Below, piece after piece: positions 45,570-55,900 of a stretch of DNA of 64,000 nucleotides. Positions within the stretch are counted from its first letter, which is position 1. Each line of letters begins with the position of its first letter. Location of the stretch: positions 42,181 to 106,180 of the forward strand of contig CALUZV010000010.1 in the NCBI GenBank assembly GCA_944325345.1, written 5' to 3'. The notes under the pieces were generated by a model. The model was not told the DNA's origin and ran no database searches. It worked only from the letters and a program-made list of their open reading frames with translations. The DNA comes from an uncultured Parabacteroides sp. (lineage in GTDB: Bacteria > Bacteroidota > Bacteroidia > Bacteroidales > Tannerellaceae). The translations under genes were made by a program, and so were the position numbers.

Positions 45570-46496
45570 TTATTTATTGACGCGGAACTTCTCTACGCCA
45601 TTCTTCAGGAAGTCCTCAATCTGCTTCGCCGCCGCAATCCCAGCATTGATATTGGCCTCAGCAGTCTGAGCCCCCATCTTCTTCGGAGTCGAGAAATAGC
45701 GGCCGGCCAGACGCTCGGAGAAGTCGGCATGGGCGACGGGCATGATGTCGGTAACGTACTTCAAGTCCGCGCGTTCTTCCATAGCCTTCAAGAGACCGGC
45801 TTCGTCAATGACTTCCTTGCGGGCGGTATTGACCAGCAAGCCGTTCTTCGGCATCAGGCTGACCAAGTCGTAGCCGATGGAGCCTTTCGTTTCAGCCGTA
45901 GCCGGGATGTGGAGGGAAACAATCTGGCAAGTCTTGTAGAGTTCTTCCGGAGAATCAACGGCCTTCACCCAATCATTCGTAATCACTTCCTTCGGGCAGA
46001 AAGCATCGTAGGCATAAATCTCCATGCCAAAACCCTTGGCGATGCGAGCGACGTTGCGACCCACATTCCCGTAGGCATGGATACCCAGTTTCTTGCCTTT
46101 CAGCTCCCAACCGGATGTGCCGTTATAGAAATTGCGGGCAGCCATGACCATCATGCCGAAAGCCAATTCAGCTACGGCGTTGGAGTTCTGTCCCGGCGTA
46201 TTCATCACGCAGACCTTGTGGGCAGTAGCGGCTTCCAGGTCCACGTTGTCGTATCCGGCACCGGCACGAACGACAATCTTCAATTGCTTGGCGGCATCCA
46301 AGACTTCGGCATCCACCTTGTCGCTACGGATGATGATGGCATCCACGTCCTTCACGGCATCCAGCAGTTGCGCCTTGTCGGTATATTTCTCCAGGAGAAC
46401 CAACTGATCGCCCCCGTCTTCTTCCACTACCTTACGGATACCATCCACTGCTATCGCAGCAAACGGTTTCTCTGTTGCTACTAATATCTTAGCCAT
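45570..46496 (-). CDS. serA: D-3-phosphoglycerate dehydrogenase
   Basis: First step of serine synthesis. 308 residues: the short form without the C-terminal ACT domain, so feedback by serine through ACT is not expected. Motifs: VVRAGAGYDNVDLEAA, KLGIHAYGNVGRNVARIAKG (NAD), VSLHIPATAETKGS, LVNTARKEVIDEAGL. 21 bases behind serC on the same strand. Confidence 0.94.
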   Translation of the reverse strand: MAKILVATEKPFAAIAVDGIRKVVEEDGGDQLVLLEKYTDKAQLLDAVKDVDAIIIRSDKVDAEVLDAAKQLKIVVRAGAGYDNVDLEAATAHKVCVMNTPGQNSNAVAELAFGMMVMAARNFYNGTSGWELKGKKLGIHAYGNVGRNVARIAKGFGMEIYAYDAFCPKEVITNDWVKAVDSPEELYKTCQIVSLHIPATAETKGSIGYDLVSLMPKNGLLVNTARKEVIDEAGLLKAMEERADLKYVTDIMPVAHADFSERLAGRYFSTPKKMGAQTAEANINAGIAAAKQIEDFLKNGVEKFRVNK

Positions 46497-46517
46497 AATA
46501 ATACGATTAAAGGGTGA

Positions 46518-47585
46518 TTAATGCATTCTTTCGAACTCTTTCATAGCCTCAATCAGGACTTCCACACTGCTCTTCGGCATTGCGTTATAGAGGGAAGCAC
46601 GGAAACCACCGACTGAACGGTGTCCCTTGATACCGACGATACCCTTGGAAGAAGCGAAGGTATTGAACTCAGCCTCCAACTCCTTGTATTCGTCGTTCAT
46701 CACGAAGCAGACATTCATAATCGAACGGTCTTCCGGAACTACTGTACCACGGAAAAGTTTGTTGCGGTCGATTTCGTCGTAGAGGATAGCGGCATTCTCC
46801 TTGTCCTTCTTCTCCATCGCAGCGATACCGCCCTGTTCCTTATACCATTTCAGCGTCTGCAAGGCCGAATAGATAGGCAATACCGGCGGCGTATTGAACA
46901 TCGAATCCTTATCCACGTGTGTCTTATAGTTTAACATCGTCGGAATCGGACGATCTACATGGCCCAAAGCATCCACCTTGACGATAACCAGCGTTACGCC
47001 CGCCGGAGCCAAGTTCTTCTGCGCACCGGCATAGATAATATCGTATTTGGAGACATCAATCGGACGAGAGAAGATATCCGACGACATATCGGCTACCAAA
47101 GGCACTTTCACGTCGGGGTCAAAGCGCATCTCGGTACCGTAGATTGTATTGTTTGTGGTGATATGGAAGTAATCAGCGTCTTCTGGAACCGTGTAGTTCT
47201 TCGGAATATACGTATAATTCTTATCCTTTGAAGAAGCTACGACATCGACTTCGCCAAAGAGCTTCGCCTCCTTGATAGCCTTCGAAGCCCATGTACCGGT
47301 ATCCAAATAAGCAGCCTTCTTGTTCAACAAGTTATAGGGAACCATACAGAACTGCATACTGGCTCCGCCGCCCAAGAAGACGACTTCATAACCTGTCGGA
47401 AGGTCAAGCAATTCCTTGATAAGCGCACGCGCTTCGTCATTAACTGCGACAAATTCCTTACTGCGGTGAGAGATTTCCAACAAAGACAATCCCATACCTG
47501 CGAAATTTTCTACTGCTGCAGCCGTATTCTTGATGGTGTATTCACTCAAGATTGAAGGGCCTGCATAAAAATTGTGCTTCTTCAT
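46518..47585 (-). CDS. serC: Phosphoserine aminotransferase
   Basis: PLP enzyme for the second step of serine synthesis. Motifs: [54 protein letters not shown], and the PLP lysine in [20 protein letters not shown]. 355 residues, normal. First gene of serC-serA. Confidence 0.96.
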   Translation of the reverse strand: MKKHNFYAGPSILSEYTIKNTAAAVENFAGMGLSLLEISHRSKEFVAVNDEARALIKELLDLPTGYEVVFLGGGASMQFCMVPYNLLNKKAAYLDTGTWASKAIKEAKLFGEVDVVASSKDKNYTYIPKNYTVPEDADYFHITTNNTIYGTEMRFDPDVKVPLVADMSSDIFSRPIDVSKYDIIYAGAQKNLAPAGVTLVIVKVDALGHVDRPIPTMLNYKTHVDKDSMFNTPPVLPIYSALQTLKWYKEQGGIAAMEKKDKENAAILYDEIDRNKLFRGTVVPEDRSIMNVCFVMNDEYKELEAEFNTFASSKGIVGIKGHRSVGGFRASLYNAMPKSSVEVLIEAMKEFERMH

Positions 47586-47618
47586 AGCAAATAAACTTTT
47601 AATTAGACAACTTATTTA

Positions 47619-47679
47619 GTTATGAGTTATGAGTTATGAGTTGAAAGCCCCTGACTCGGAACTCATAACTCGGCACTCT
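47619..47679. repeat. GAGTTAT-family fold-back between rarA and serC
   Basis: Left arm 47619-47642 (GAGTTAT units), right arm 47656-47679 (mirrored, with changes). The right arm touches the rarA stop codon. Confidence 0.75.
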
Positions 47680-48952
47680 ATTCAAATCGTTTTCCCCAAA
47701 GCCTCTGCATCTGCTCCGCCAGCCGTTTCTCGGCCGGATTCTCTTGGCTCCGCCAGATACGGACATTGGCCAGCTCTTGGGGAAGATAATCCTGCTTTAC
47801 AAAATGCCCCTCGAAGTCGTGGGCATATTTGTAATCTTTCCCGTAGTCCAATTCAGCCATCAGCTTAGTCGGTGCATTCCGTAGATGCAGGGGGACGGGG
47901 ACATTCCCTGTCCGCTCCACCAGCGACAAGGCATCGTTGATCGCCTTATACGCCGAATTGCTCTTCGGACTGCAAGCCAGATAAACTGTCGTCTCTGCCA
48001 GCGGGATGCGTCCCTCGGGCCAACCAATCTTCTGCACCACGTCGAAACAAGCGTTGGCCAGCAAGAGGGCATTCGGGTTCGCCAACCCAATATCTTCTGC
48101 TGCCGAGATACAGAGACGGCGTGCGATGAACTTCGGGTCTTCGCCCCCGGCTACCATCCGCGCCAGCCAGTATATCGCCGCGTCGGGGTCGCTTCCCCGG
48201 ATAGACTTGATGAAGGCAGAGATGATGTCGTAGTGCATCTCGCCCCCTTTGTCGTAGGCGGCGGGATTCTCCTGCAACCGCTCGATGACTTTCGCATCGG
48301 TTATCTCAATGTCCTTACCCTCTTCGGCGGCAATAACCAGTTCCAAGATGTTCAAGAGCTTACGGGCATCGCCTCCGGAATAACGCAGCAGGGCGTCGGT
48401 CTCCTTCAGCGTGATATGCTTTTCCTTTAATAAGATGTCCTCGGTCAGCGCCCGATGGAGCAGCTCCAGCAAGTCCTCCTTATCCAAAGGCTTCAGCACA
48501 TAGACCTGGCAGCGTGAGAGCAAGGGGCGGATAACCTCGAACGACGGGTTCTCCGTGGTTGCTCCGATGAGCGTAACGACGCCGGTCTCGACAGCATTCA
48601 GCAACGAATCTTGCTGCGACTTGCTAAACCGGTGTATCTCATCGATAAACAATATCGGCGATACACTATCGAAGAAGCGGTTGCTTTTCGCCTTCTCGAT
48701 GACGTCGCGGACTTCCTTCACGCCGGAATTGATGGCACTCAAGATGTAGAACGGCGCCTCCAACTTGTGGGCGACGATTTGCGCCAGCGTGGTCTTCCCC
48801 ACCCCCGGAGGTCCCCACAAGATAAAGGAAGGGACGCGCCCCGAGTCGATCATCCGCCTGAGGACAGCCCCCTGCCCCACCAGATGTTTCTGTCCGATGT
48901 ACTCATCCAAAGTCTTCGGACGTAACCGTTCTGCTAATGGTTGGCTCATCAT
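47678..48952 (-). CDS. rarA: Replication-associated recombination ATPase RarA (MgsA)
   Basis: AAA+ ATPase of the clamp-loader type that acts at stalled forks. Motifs: PLAERLRPKTLDEYIGQKHL, Walker A LWGPPGVGKTTLAQI, Walker B ILFIDEIHRFSKSQQD, sensor IGATTENPSFEV; C-terminal tetramerisation domain with DLRGSD-like RGSDPDAAIYWLARM and PEGRIPLAETTVYLA. 424 residues, normal. Confidence 0.96.
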   Translation of the reverse strand: MMSQPLAERLRPKTLDEYIGQKHLVGQGAVLRRMIDSGRVPSFILWGPPGVGKTTLAQIVAHKLEAPFYILSAINSGVKEVRDVIEKAKSNRFFDSVSPILFIDEIHRFSKSQQDSLLNAVETGVVTLIGATTENPSFEVIRPLLSRCQVYVLKPLDKEDLLELLHRALTEDILLKEKHITLKETDALLRYSGGDARKLLNILELVIAAEEGKDIEITDAKVIERLQENPAAYDKGGEMHYDIISAFIKSIRGSDPDAAIYWLARMVAGGEDPKFIARRLCISAAEDIGLANPNALLLANACFDVVQKIGWPEGRIPLAETTVYLACSPKSNSAYKAINDALSLVERTGNVPVPLHLRNAPTKLMAELDYGKDYKYAHDFEGHFVKQDYLPQELANVRIWRSQENPAEKRLAEQMQRLWGKRFE

Positions 48953-49033
48953 GCGGGCAAAATTCGGATATAAAATTCACTTTTCAAAGCGGAATGAAAA
49001 AAATATTTTTCGCCTGAGAAATAAATTATACGT

Positions 49034-49041
49034 TACCTTTG
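49034..49041 (+). promoter_or_regulatory. -7 element of the small TPR gene
   Basis: TACCTTTG, 22 bases before the ATG at 49064; no good -33 box. Confidence 0.5.
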
Positions 49042-49063
49042 CCGAATAAATAAAGGATATACA

Positions 49064-49327
49064 ATGGAAGAAATACGGAAACTTTTGCGGGAGAACCGCA
49101 TCGAAGAGGCTATCGGGAAATTGGACGCCATGTTGGAGCAAGAGCCGACATCCGACGAGGCGTTCTACCTCCGGGGCAATGCGTACCGGAAACTGGGTGA
49201 TTTCCAGCAAGCACTGAATAATTACCTGTCGGCAATGGAACTGAATCCGAAGAGTCCGGCACGGCAGGCGCATGATATGTTGATGGAGATTTTGGACTTC
49301 TATTACAAAGAAATGTATAATCAGTAA
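49064..49327 (+). CDS. Small TPR protein
   Basis: 87 residues, no signal peptide: about two tetratricopeptide repeats (NRIEEAIGKLDAMLEQEP and AFYLRGNAYRKLGDFQQALN, then YLSAMELNP) and a capping helix. Probably a cytoplasmic protein-binding adaptor; partner unknown. Convergent with the large surface protein gene at 49466. Confidence 0.85.
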   Translation: MEEIRKLLRENRIEEAIGKLDAMLEQEPTSDEAFYLRGNAYRKLGDFQQALNNYLSAMELNPKSPARQAHDMLMEILDFYYKEMYNQ

Positions 49328-49465
49328 TTAGATGCATAGCCCGGTGTTTTAACGCCGGGTTTGGTGATTATAAGAAAGACAAAGCGCCCCAGGCTTAAGC
49401 CCGAGGCGCTTTACTTATAGGAGGTCTCAATGTCCCAGCAATAAATTGCCGGGCTATGCATCTAA
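49328..49465. repeat. 138-base element with 17-base terminal inverted repeats
   Basis: TTAGATGCATAGCCCGG (49328-49344) and its exact mirror (49449-49465) bound the whole gap between the stop codons of two convergent genes. Inside are hairpins CCCGG...CCGGG (49338-49360) and AAGCGCC...GGCGCTT (49381-49412 region). It may act as a bidirectional terminator or be a small non-coding insertion. Confidence 0.85.
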
Positions 49466-52400
49466 CTACTTCACCTGCAGCTTCCGCACGCTTTCCTCCT
49501 CGCCTGCCTGCATCTTCACGATATAGACGCCGGCGTTGCCAACCGGGATGGAGGTAACGTCCGTGATATCGCCATGATAAAGCATAGAGCCGGTCATGTT
49601 GATAACGCTGACCGTCATCGGCTGGGCGGGACGGATAAGGATTGTCTGGTTCTCGCCCGTGAGGATAGTCTGGGCTTCGACAGCTTCGATGTTCGTCGGA
49701 GTGTCAGGGTCATCCGTGCCTGGTTTCGGGTCATCCGGATCCTCTTCCTCACCGCTTACGCCTTGGACTGTAACCTTAACCATTACCTTGGTCGAAGCAT
49801 AGTTCGGATCTACCGGGGTGAATGTTACTTCATATTCACCAGTTGCCGTTACTACCTCATCGGGATTCGTCCAAGCGAACGAACCGGCGACAATACCGGC
49901 GTGGCCACCCATCAATTCGGAGCTTGAGAGCTTATCACCTGCCAGGACTTCGGAAGCTGTTGGAGCAGTAATTACCGGCGTAGCTTGCGTAATCGTATAA
50001 GTCAAGACTTTCGTATCTTCCTTATAGTTGGCATCTGCCGGACGGTAAACACGGACGTAATAGGTACCGACGTTCTTCAAAATAGCGGGTTGATTACAGT
50101 CCTCATCGCTGAAGAAAGTTACTTGGCAAGTCTTGGTGATAGCCTCATCGCCCGTGAGGGATACTGTTTGGGCTGCGCCTGTATAAGCAGAAGAGGTTGA
50201 AACCAAAGATACAGAGAAGGAGGACTTAGAGGCGAACTCAGGTGTGAGCCTTGCATCCGTTGCTCCAACTGTATAAGACCGAGGATTCTCTGTATTGCCA
50301 TCCGACCATTTCACAAACTTATAGCCATCAGCCGGAACAGCTTCCAGTTGCACCGGTGTACCTACGGCGATTTCTACTGCGCCATCCGTTCCGTCGTAAG
50401 GCAAACCGCCGTTAGTTACTCGGACGTAGCCGCTTTCCGTACTGCGCAAAGTTCCGAAGCCGACGTTCAGGGTAGCCTTAGGTGCATTCTCTGGGAAATA
50501 GAAATAAGTAGTACCGTTGTAATTATTCTTTACCGTTACCGATTCAGGATCAGGAGTAATTACATATTTAACAGCATTTCCCTCATGAGAGGAAGCAAAT
50601 GCAACACCCTCTGAAGGCCGAGTACTTGGATTTTCGTCCGCATTGGCCGGCGCCTCCGTTACCGCAATCGTCGATTTCTTAATCGTCAAGCCTTCCTCAT
50701 ACGTTTCATTGAAAGCATTGTACAATCCGTCTGCCTCGCGGGTCAGAATCACATTGTATTCTCCGGCATCAATAGCGCGTGCTATCGGGTCTTCCGTTAC
50801 AGCATTCCCATTACCATCCTTTGTCCGCTGATACATTACATCGAATGAGAACCCAGCATACGTCTGCGATGCAAACGGTACGAAGTTGCGGGATACGCCA
50901 TTGTAATAGTATTCCTGATACGGCCACATGATGTATTCCTTCTTGATATCCACGCGGTGGTCGAATACGGCCGTGATGGTCATGTCGCCGGTTACGACAA
51001 AGTCATACGGTGGTTCGAGTTCTTTGCCGTTGGCCAAGACGTAGAGGAGGTTGGCTCCGGCTTGCGTTTCTTCCACCTGCACACCAACTACATCTCCATA
51101 ATAAGCCTGTGTTGCCTCTAACGTAATAGTTCCCGATGCAGGGCTATTGTCAGTGTTCATGGCTACAGCATCCAACTGGAACATCCGGCGACCGAACTCT
51201 GCGGTAATCGTTACATTCCTTTTCACTACGTGCAAGTCATTCTGGTCTAACGGCTCTGTCCCTTCATAGCTGATATAGTCTGTCTGATACCCGGCATTCG
51301 GAAGGGCCACGGCGCGAATCTGCGTATTCACCGGCACGGAAGAACCGGAAGGAATTAGTGATCCATCGGCCTTGTAGATCAACAAGCGTCCGTTCTCTGC
51401 CGTCCCTGCGGTTACCGTGTACATATCCACCGGCTTCTGCGTGAACACGGCTTGGATGGTCGAAGGTTCTACGACTTTCACTTGGTTGCCTTTCAGCGAA
51501 TCGCCATTCAGGGTCAGTTCGGAGAGTTGCCAACCGGCGTTCGGAGTGGCAACAACTTGGAGCGTTGTACCTTGCTGTACGCTTGCTCCATTCGTAATGC
51601 CTATGACATTCAAGGAACCGCTGCCTTCAACAGACCAGCTAACGGTATGTTCTATCGGGGCGAAGGTTGCGAAATAGGCAACATCTTCCGTTACCGTAAC
51701 TTCGTGGGTAGCTTCGCCTGCCATTTCTGTCCCGTTAGCCGTCCAGCCAACAAACTGATAGTTGGCATCGGGCACGGCTTCCAGCGTCAGACTCTGTCCA
51801 TCGACATAGAGGTTGTCTTCTGTCCGGCCGATAATATTAACGGTACCACCGGCTGAATTAAGGGCGGTAATCAAATACGTCGGGATTACATTTACATGCA
51901 CCTTAATCTCCTTCGTATTATAATACATCTGATTCTGCGGGATAAAGGTTACGGAGTAGTCGCCGCTTTCGTTTACTACGATACTTCCGTCTGTCCAGAC
52001 GAACTCACCGGGGACAGGTATCTCTAAATCGCCATCCTTATCTGTCGCACTACCGCCTGTCAGCAAAGACGTTGAAAGCAATTGGCCTTCTACCAGCGGG
52101 GCTGCTTGGGGATACGTAATAGCACTCTCCTCTATATCCTTCTTTGTTGTCAGCACCAAAGCATATATTTCCTCGAAGGAATTATAGTCTTCATTACCTG
52201 CAAAGCTTAGTTTTACATAATACGTTCCTTCCTTCGTCAGGTCTGCTTGGGGGATTTCTGTTGTACATGCCTCATCGGAATAATACGTCGGGTTCAGGTC
52301 AAGGCCTGCGGGTATGGTCGTATAAGTCAAGGATGCGGGAGTATCTTCTTTCACCATCTGCTCCAGTCCCGACACATTCACCGCAATATCCAGCTTCTCT

Positions 52401-52876
52401 ATCGTAGCCTTTACCGTTTCTGAATAGTCCGAAACCTCTTCCGTCTCCGACTTCTTATTCGCCAGCAACCCTTCGGTTATGGCGACTGTGCCGGAGGTAA
52501 AGCCGGAGGTCAGCTGCACGGGAATGCTGAACAATGTCCCTTGCGGCATCAGCATCTCGTCATTATTTAAGCTGTAAGCCACACAGCGATAGACGTTCGT
52601 CCCCTGCGATTCCCAGCTAACGGTCTGTCCGTTTGCCATCGCCGGGTCGAGTATCGGGGTACCGGTCGGCTGGATACCTTCCGGCAACTGGATATCTACT
52701 TGGAAAGAGGAGAATGTAAACGAGTTGTTTTTCAACACCACTCTGAGCGTATCCTGCTCTCCGGGCTTCGCCAACTGGAGCTTGTCAAGTTTCCAATCAG
52801 CAGCGTCTGCCGTCCCCGCCAGGAAGAACGAAAGGGCGAGGGAGGCTATACCTTTTATTATATTATATGTCTTCAT
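49466..52876 (-). CDS. Surface protein with cohesin-like, InlB-type repeats and T9SS-like tail
   Basis: 1136 residues from the ATG at 52874-52876 (MKTYNIIKGIASLALSFFLAG), a signal peptide; the longer frame start adds 14 residues without a signal. The N-terminal domain (about 25-145) is of the cohesin-like type (DTLRVVLKNNSFTFSSFQVD, then IQLPEGIQPTG). Several divergent InlB/bacterial-repeat modules follow, recognised by VPDANYQFVGWTANG, TPNAGWQLSELTLNG, LPNAGYQTDYISYEG and VPADGYKFVKWSDGN. MBG-like modules alternate with them (DEACTTEIPQADL, DEDCNQPAILKNVGTYYVRV). The end (MTVSVINMTGSMLYHGDI, then GNAGVYIVKMQAGEEESV) resembles type IX sorting signals. Likely an adhesive or structural surface protein. 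Confidence 0.8.
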   Translation of the reverse strand: MKTYNIIKGIASLALSFFLAGTADAADWKLDKLQLAKPGEQDTLRVVLKNNSFTFSSFQVDIQLPEGIQPTGTPILDPAMANGQTVSWESQGTNVYRCVAYSLNNDEMLMPQGTLFSIPVQLTSGFTSGTVAITEGLLANKKSETEEVSDYSETVKATIEKLDIAVNVSGLEQMVKEDTPASLTYTTIPAGLDLNPTYYSDEACTTEIPQADLTKEGTYYVKLSFAGNEDYNSFEEIYALVLTTKKDIEESAITYPQAAPLVEGQLLSTSLLTGGSATDKDGDLEIPVPGEFVWTDGSIVVNESGDYSVTFIPQNQMYYNTKEIKVHVNVIPTYLITALNSAGGTVNIIGRTEDNLYVDGQSLTLEAVPDANYQFVGWTANGTEMAGEATHEVTVTEDVAYFATFAPIEHTVSWSVEGSGSLNVIGITNGASVQQGTTLQVVATPNAGWQLSELTLNGDSLKGNQVKVVEPSTIQAVFTQKPVDMYTVTAGTAENGRLLIYKADGSLIPSGSSVPVNTQIRAVALPNAGYQTDYISYEGTEPLDQNDLHVVKRNVTITAEFGRRMFQLDAVAMNTDNSPASGTITLEATQAYYGDVVGVQVEETQAGANLLYVLANGKELEPPYDFVVTGDMTITAVFDHRVDIKKEYIMWPYQEYYYNGVSRNFVPFASQTYAGFSFDVMYQRTKDGNGNAVTEDPIARAIDAGEYNVILTREADGLYNAFNETYEEGLTIKKSTIAVTEAPANADENPSTRPSEGVAFASSHEGNAVKYVITPDPESVTVKNNYNGTTYFYFPENAPKATLNVGFGTLRSTESGYVRVTNGGLPYDGTDGAVEIAVGTPVQLEAVPADGYKFVKWSDGNTENPRSYTVGATDARLTPEFASKSSFSVSLVSTSSAYTGAAQTVSLTGDEAITKTCQVTFFSDEDCNQPAILKNVGTYYVRVYRPADANYKEDTKVLTYTITQATPVITAPTASEVLAGDKLSSSELMGGHAGIVAGSFAWTNPDEVVTATGEYEVTFTPVDPNYASTKVMVKVTVQGVSGEEEDPDDPKPGTDDPDTPTNIEAVEAQTILTGENQTILIRPAQPMTVSVINMTGSMLYHGDITDVTSIPVGNAGVYIVKMQAGEEESVRKLQVK

Positions 52877-52895
52877 ATTTATCTTTCTTTTGTTT

Positions 52896-52966
52896 GGCAC
52901 GGATTTCACGGATTCCACGGTCTTTGGATTATCCCTTTAAACCGCGTCATCCGTGTCATCCGTGCC
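52896..52966. repeat. GCGGAT-family fold-back between two surface protein genes
   Basis: Left arm 52896-52920 (GGCACGGATTTCACGG type) and right arm 52942-52966 (ATCCGTGTCATCCGTGCC type). Same family as 7861, 16844 and 18144. Confidence 0.8.
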
Positions 52967-52986
52967 TAAATGAATTGTAAGTGTGT

Positions 52987-55900
52987 TTATTTAATCATCA
53001 TCGTATTCGCCTCGCTGGCCTTCTTGCCATCCAGCAACAGACGGTAGTAGTAGATGCCACCCGGCAACTGTACGCTCGTCGTGTAGCGGTTCGTCCCGAC
53101 GCTGGCCGGCAATCCCTCGATAGTCTCTACCAACGCGCCGCTGGTCGAGAAGATCTGGATAGCCACGCTCTGCGCCTGTTCCTTCAAGACGTAGCTGAAC
53201 GTCGTGCTTCCGCTGAACGGGTTCGGGTAGTTCAGCACAGCCTCAATCTGGTCGGCAGTCTGAATCGACTCGATGCCCGTCGGCACGATGTCGCCCTCAG
53301 CCTTCAGCGAGTTCGCCTCAGCATCCGAGAAGACAGCCTTCAGCAGCTTCACTCCTGCCGGCAACTGCATGATGACGGTCTTGCCCGCCGGAATCGTCTT
53401 GCCATCCATGCTGTAGCCCAACGTCCGCAGCGTATCGCCATTCAAGGTCGAAGCCTGCACGAGGTGAGCCGCGTCGCTCAGGAGCGGAATCTCCTTCGTA
53501 GCCCCTGTGAACTCCAACTGGATACCGGCAACCGGCACCTGACTGGTCATTGAGAGGAAGCCCTTGTCGTCCAATTCGAGGAGGACGGTCGGCTGGTAAG
53601 CATCCCGCAATTCGCTCGCCTTCGTTACCGGCTTGCCTTGGATGATGTTTACGATGCCGGTTACATCGGCCACATCAACATAATTGTCGTAGTTTACATC
53701 AGCTTCTGCCCAACCGAAACGCTCAACCATATTCTCCTGATCCCACAAAATATAGCTAACAGTTGCTGTTACATCAGCTACATTTACAAGCCTATCCAAG
53801 TTGGCATCGCCGTCGCAAGTATAAACATATGTTTCCAAAACCATCTCCCATCTTGGGAACATCGAATTTTCCAGATGAGCTGAAACTATAGTACTAGGCT
53901 CTAAATCATTCCCTATAATATAGCTATTTCCAGCATCAATCGGGGCTTCTTCTCCTGTGTAGAGATTATATTGAGACCAAGAAATAGTAGATGTAACACC
54001 ACCTATATTCATTTCCTCTGGGAAAGACATAGTTGCACCATAAGGGGTATATTCATTACGAATTGTTCCTGTAAAACATGAGTTATAACCATCATCAAGT
54101 GGTTCCATCTGTCTTGGATTCTGAACACCGCTAAAGCGTAATTCTCGACCAGGATATAATTGCTTTAAGACAGGGAATTCATTTAGATCTATCAATGTAA
54201 CATTATCTGGAACGCCATAAACTGTTAATTGAGAAGCTATCTGGGGATTAGAAACTTCTATGCCTTCAAGATATGTACCATCCAATCTTAATGTTTCTAA
54301 TTTAGTATTATTAGAGACATCGCAAGTAGTCAATCCAGAAGTGTTACTAAGATCTAAAATCTCCAATTCAGTATAAGGACTAACAACTAGACTTTCAAGA
54401 CTAGACGTTCTTATTGTAAGTGAACGCAGCCGACTTGTTTCCTCAGGGAGAATGACATTCTTTAAACCGTGATAGTTATAAAGCGCAAAAACTTCCAAAC
54501 GATCTAAGGCTGATACATCTATCGTTTCTGCAGGAGGATAAGTACCGCTCCACAAAGTCAATTCTGTCAATCGATGTGGTTTCTCATTATTCCACTTTAC
54601 TTGAATAGGATAGGTAATATCCTCATCCATCCAACTATCATTGTCCCACCAGTTTTGCATATCTGCGTCTCCAGATGCAGCCACAATATCGGCAATCACC
54701 TGCACATCCCGCTGGTCAAACAACTCGGGTGTCAAGGTATTGACGCGGAAGGTACTAGTTTCTAATCGCCAACCACTCCACGAATTAATTTCCACAGACC
54801 GACAAAATTGTGTATTCCAAATTATGCAAAAATACTCTCCATATTTTTCCTCTTTGCTATCCAGCACAAATACACCGGGCTTACCTTCTACAGCCTTAAC
54901 CGCTTCTGTTTCTTCAGTTCTATCTTTGGCATTTACCCATATATATTGAGAGTTCACGCCATTAATCACAGCTTCCGAAGATAAGTCAATCGTGTCTCCG
55001 TTTTCAAATAAATCAGGATCTTCTGGATGAGATGAAGAAACTAATGGTATAAAGCTATTACTACCTGTAATATCTATGCCACTTCTAAAATTCTTAATTC
55101 CTGAATATTTTAAAGCGGATTCACTTCCGACATCCAATCTCTGTAGCTTTGGATATTCGTTAAAATCAATACTATCAATATTTCGTGGTAAACCAAACGC
55201 ACTTAGATTACTTCTATAAGAAGCAGATGGTAAAGGATATTCTGTATCAGATAAATCCAAATCTTGTATTGAAGATGGCAAACCTTGGATATAATCTCCG
55301 AACTGAGTTGTACCTCTCAAAGACAATATCTCTACATTTGGAATGCTTTCCAAACATTTAGCTTCCAAATTTCGACAATATTCCAATGACAATTCTTTCA
55401 ACTGAGTAAATACAGATAAATCTATAGACGAAAGTTTAGCAAAAGGCAATCTAATAGTCTCTAATTTTGTACAATTAGCAATATTTAGATCTACCAAATT
55501 AGAAGCACTTAAATATAAATAGTTCAATTCCCTATTATTTGATAAATCTAATTGGGTTATATCCGCCGATAAATCCAAATATTCTAATTTCATATTATTA
55601 GACAAATCCATTTCCGAAATATTCATATAGGAACAATCGAACCACACTAACTCTGTAAAAGCACTCAAATCCAATTTAGAAATTGATCCATCTAAATTCC
55701 GGAATCGCAAATGGGTCAGACGATAAGGGGCTGTATTCGTCCAATCAGTCGAAATAGCATCCGAATACGTATCCCAATTTTCATGCTCCCATCCTTTGCT
55801 ATCCACAAACTCTTTCAACTGCGGAACTTGTGGGTTATCCTCTGCCAACTTACGTAAAGCGAGAGTGTCTATTGGGGAGTAATCATTGGATGTTCGGGAT

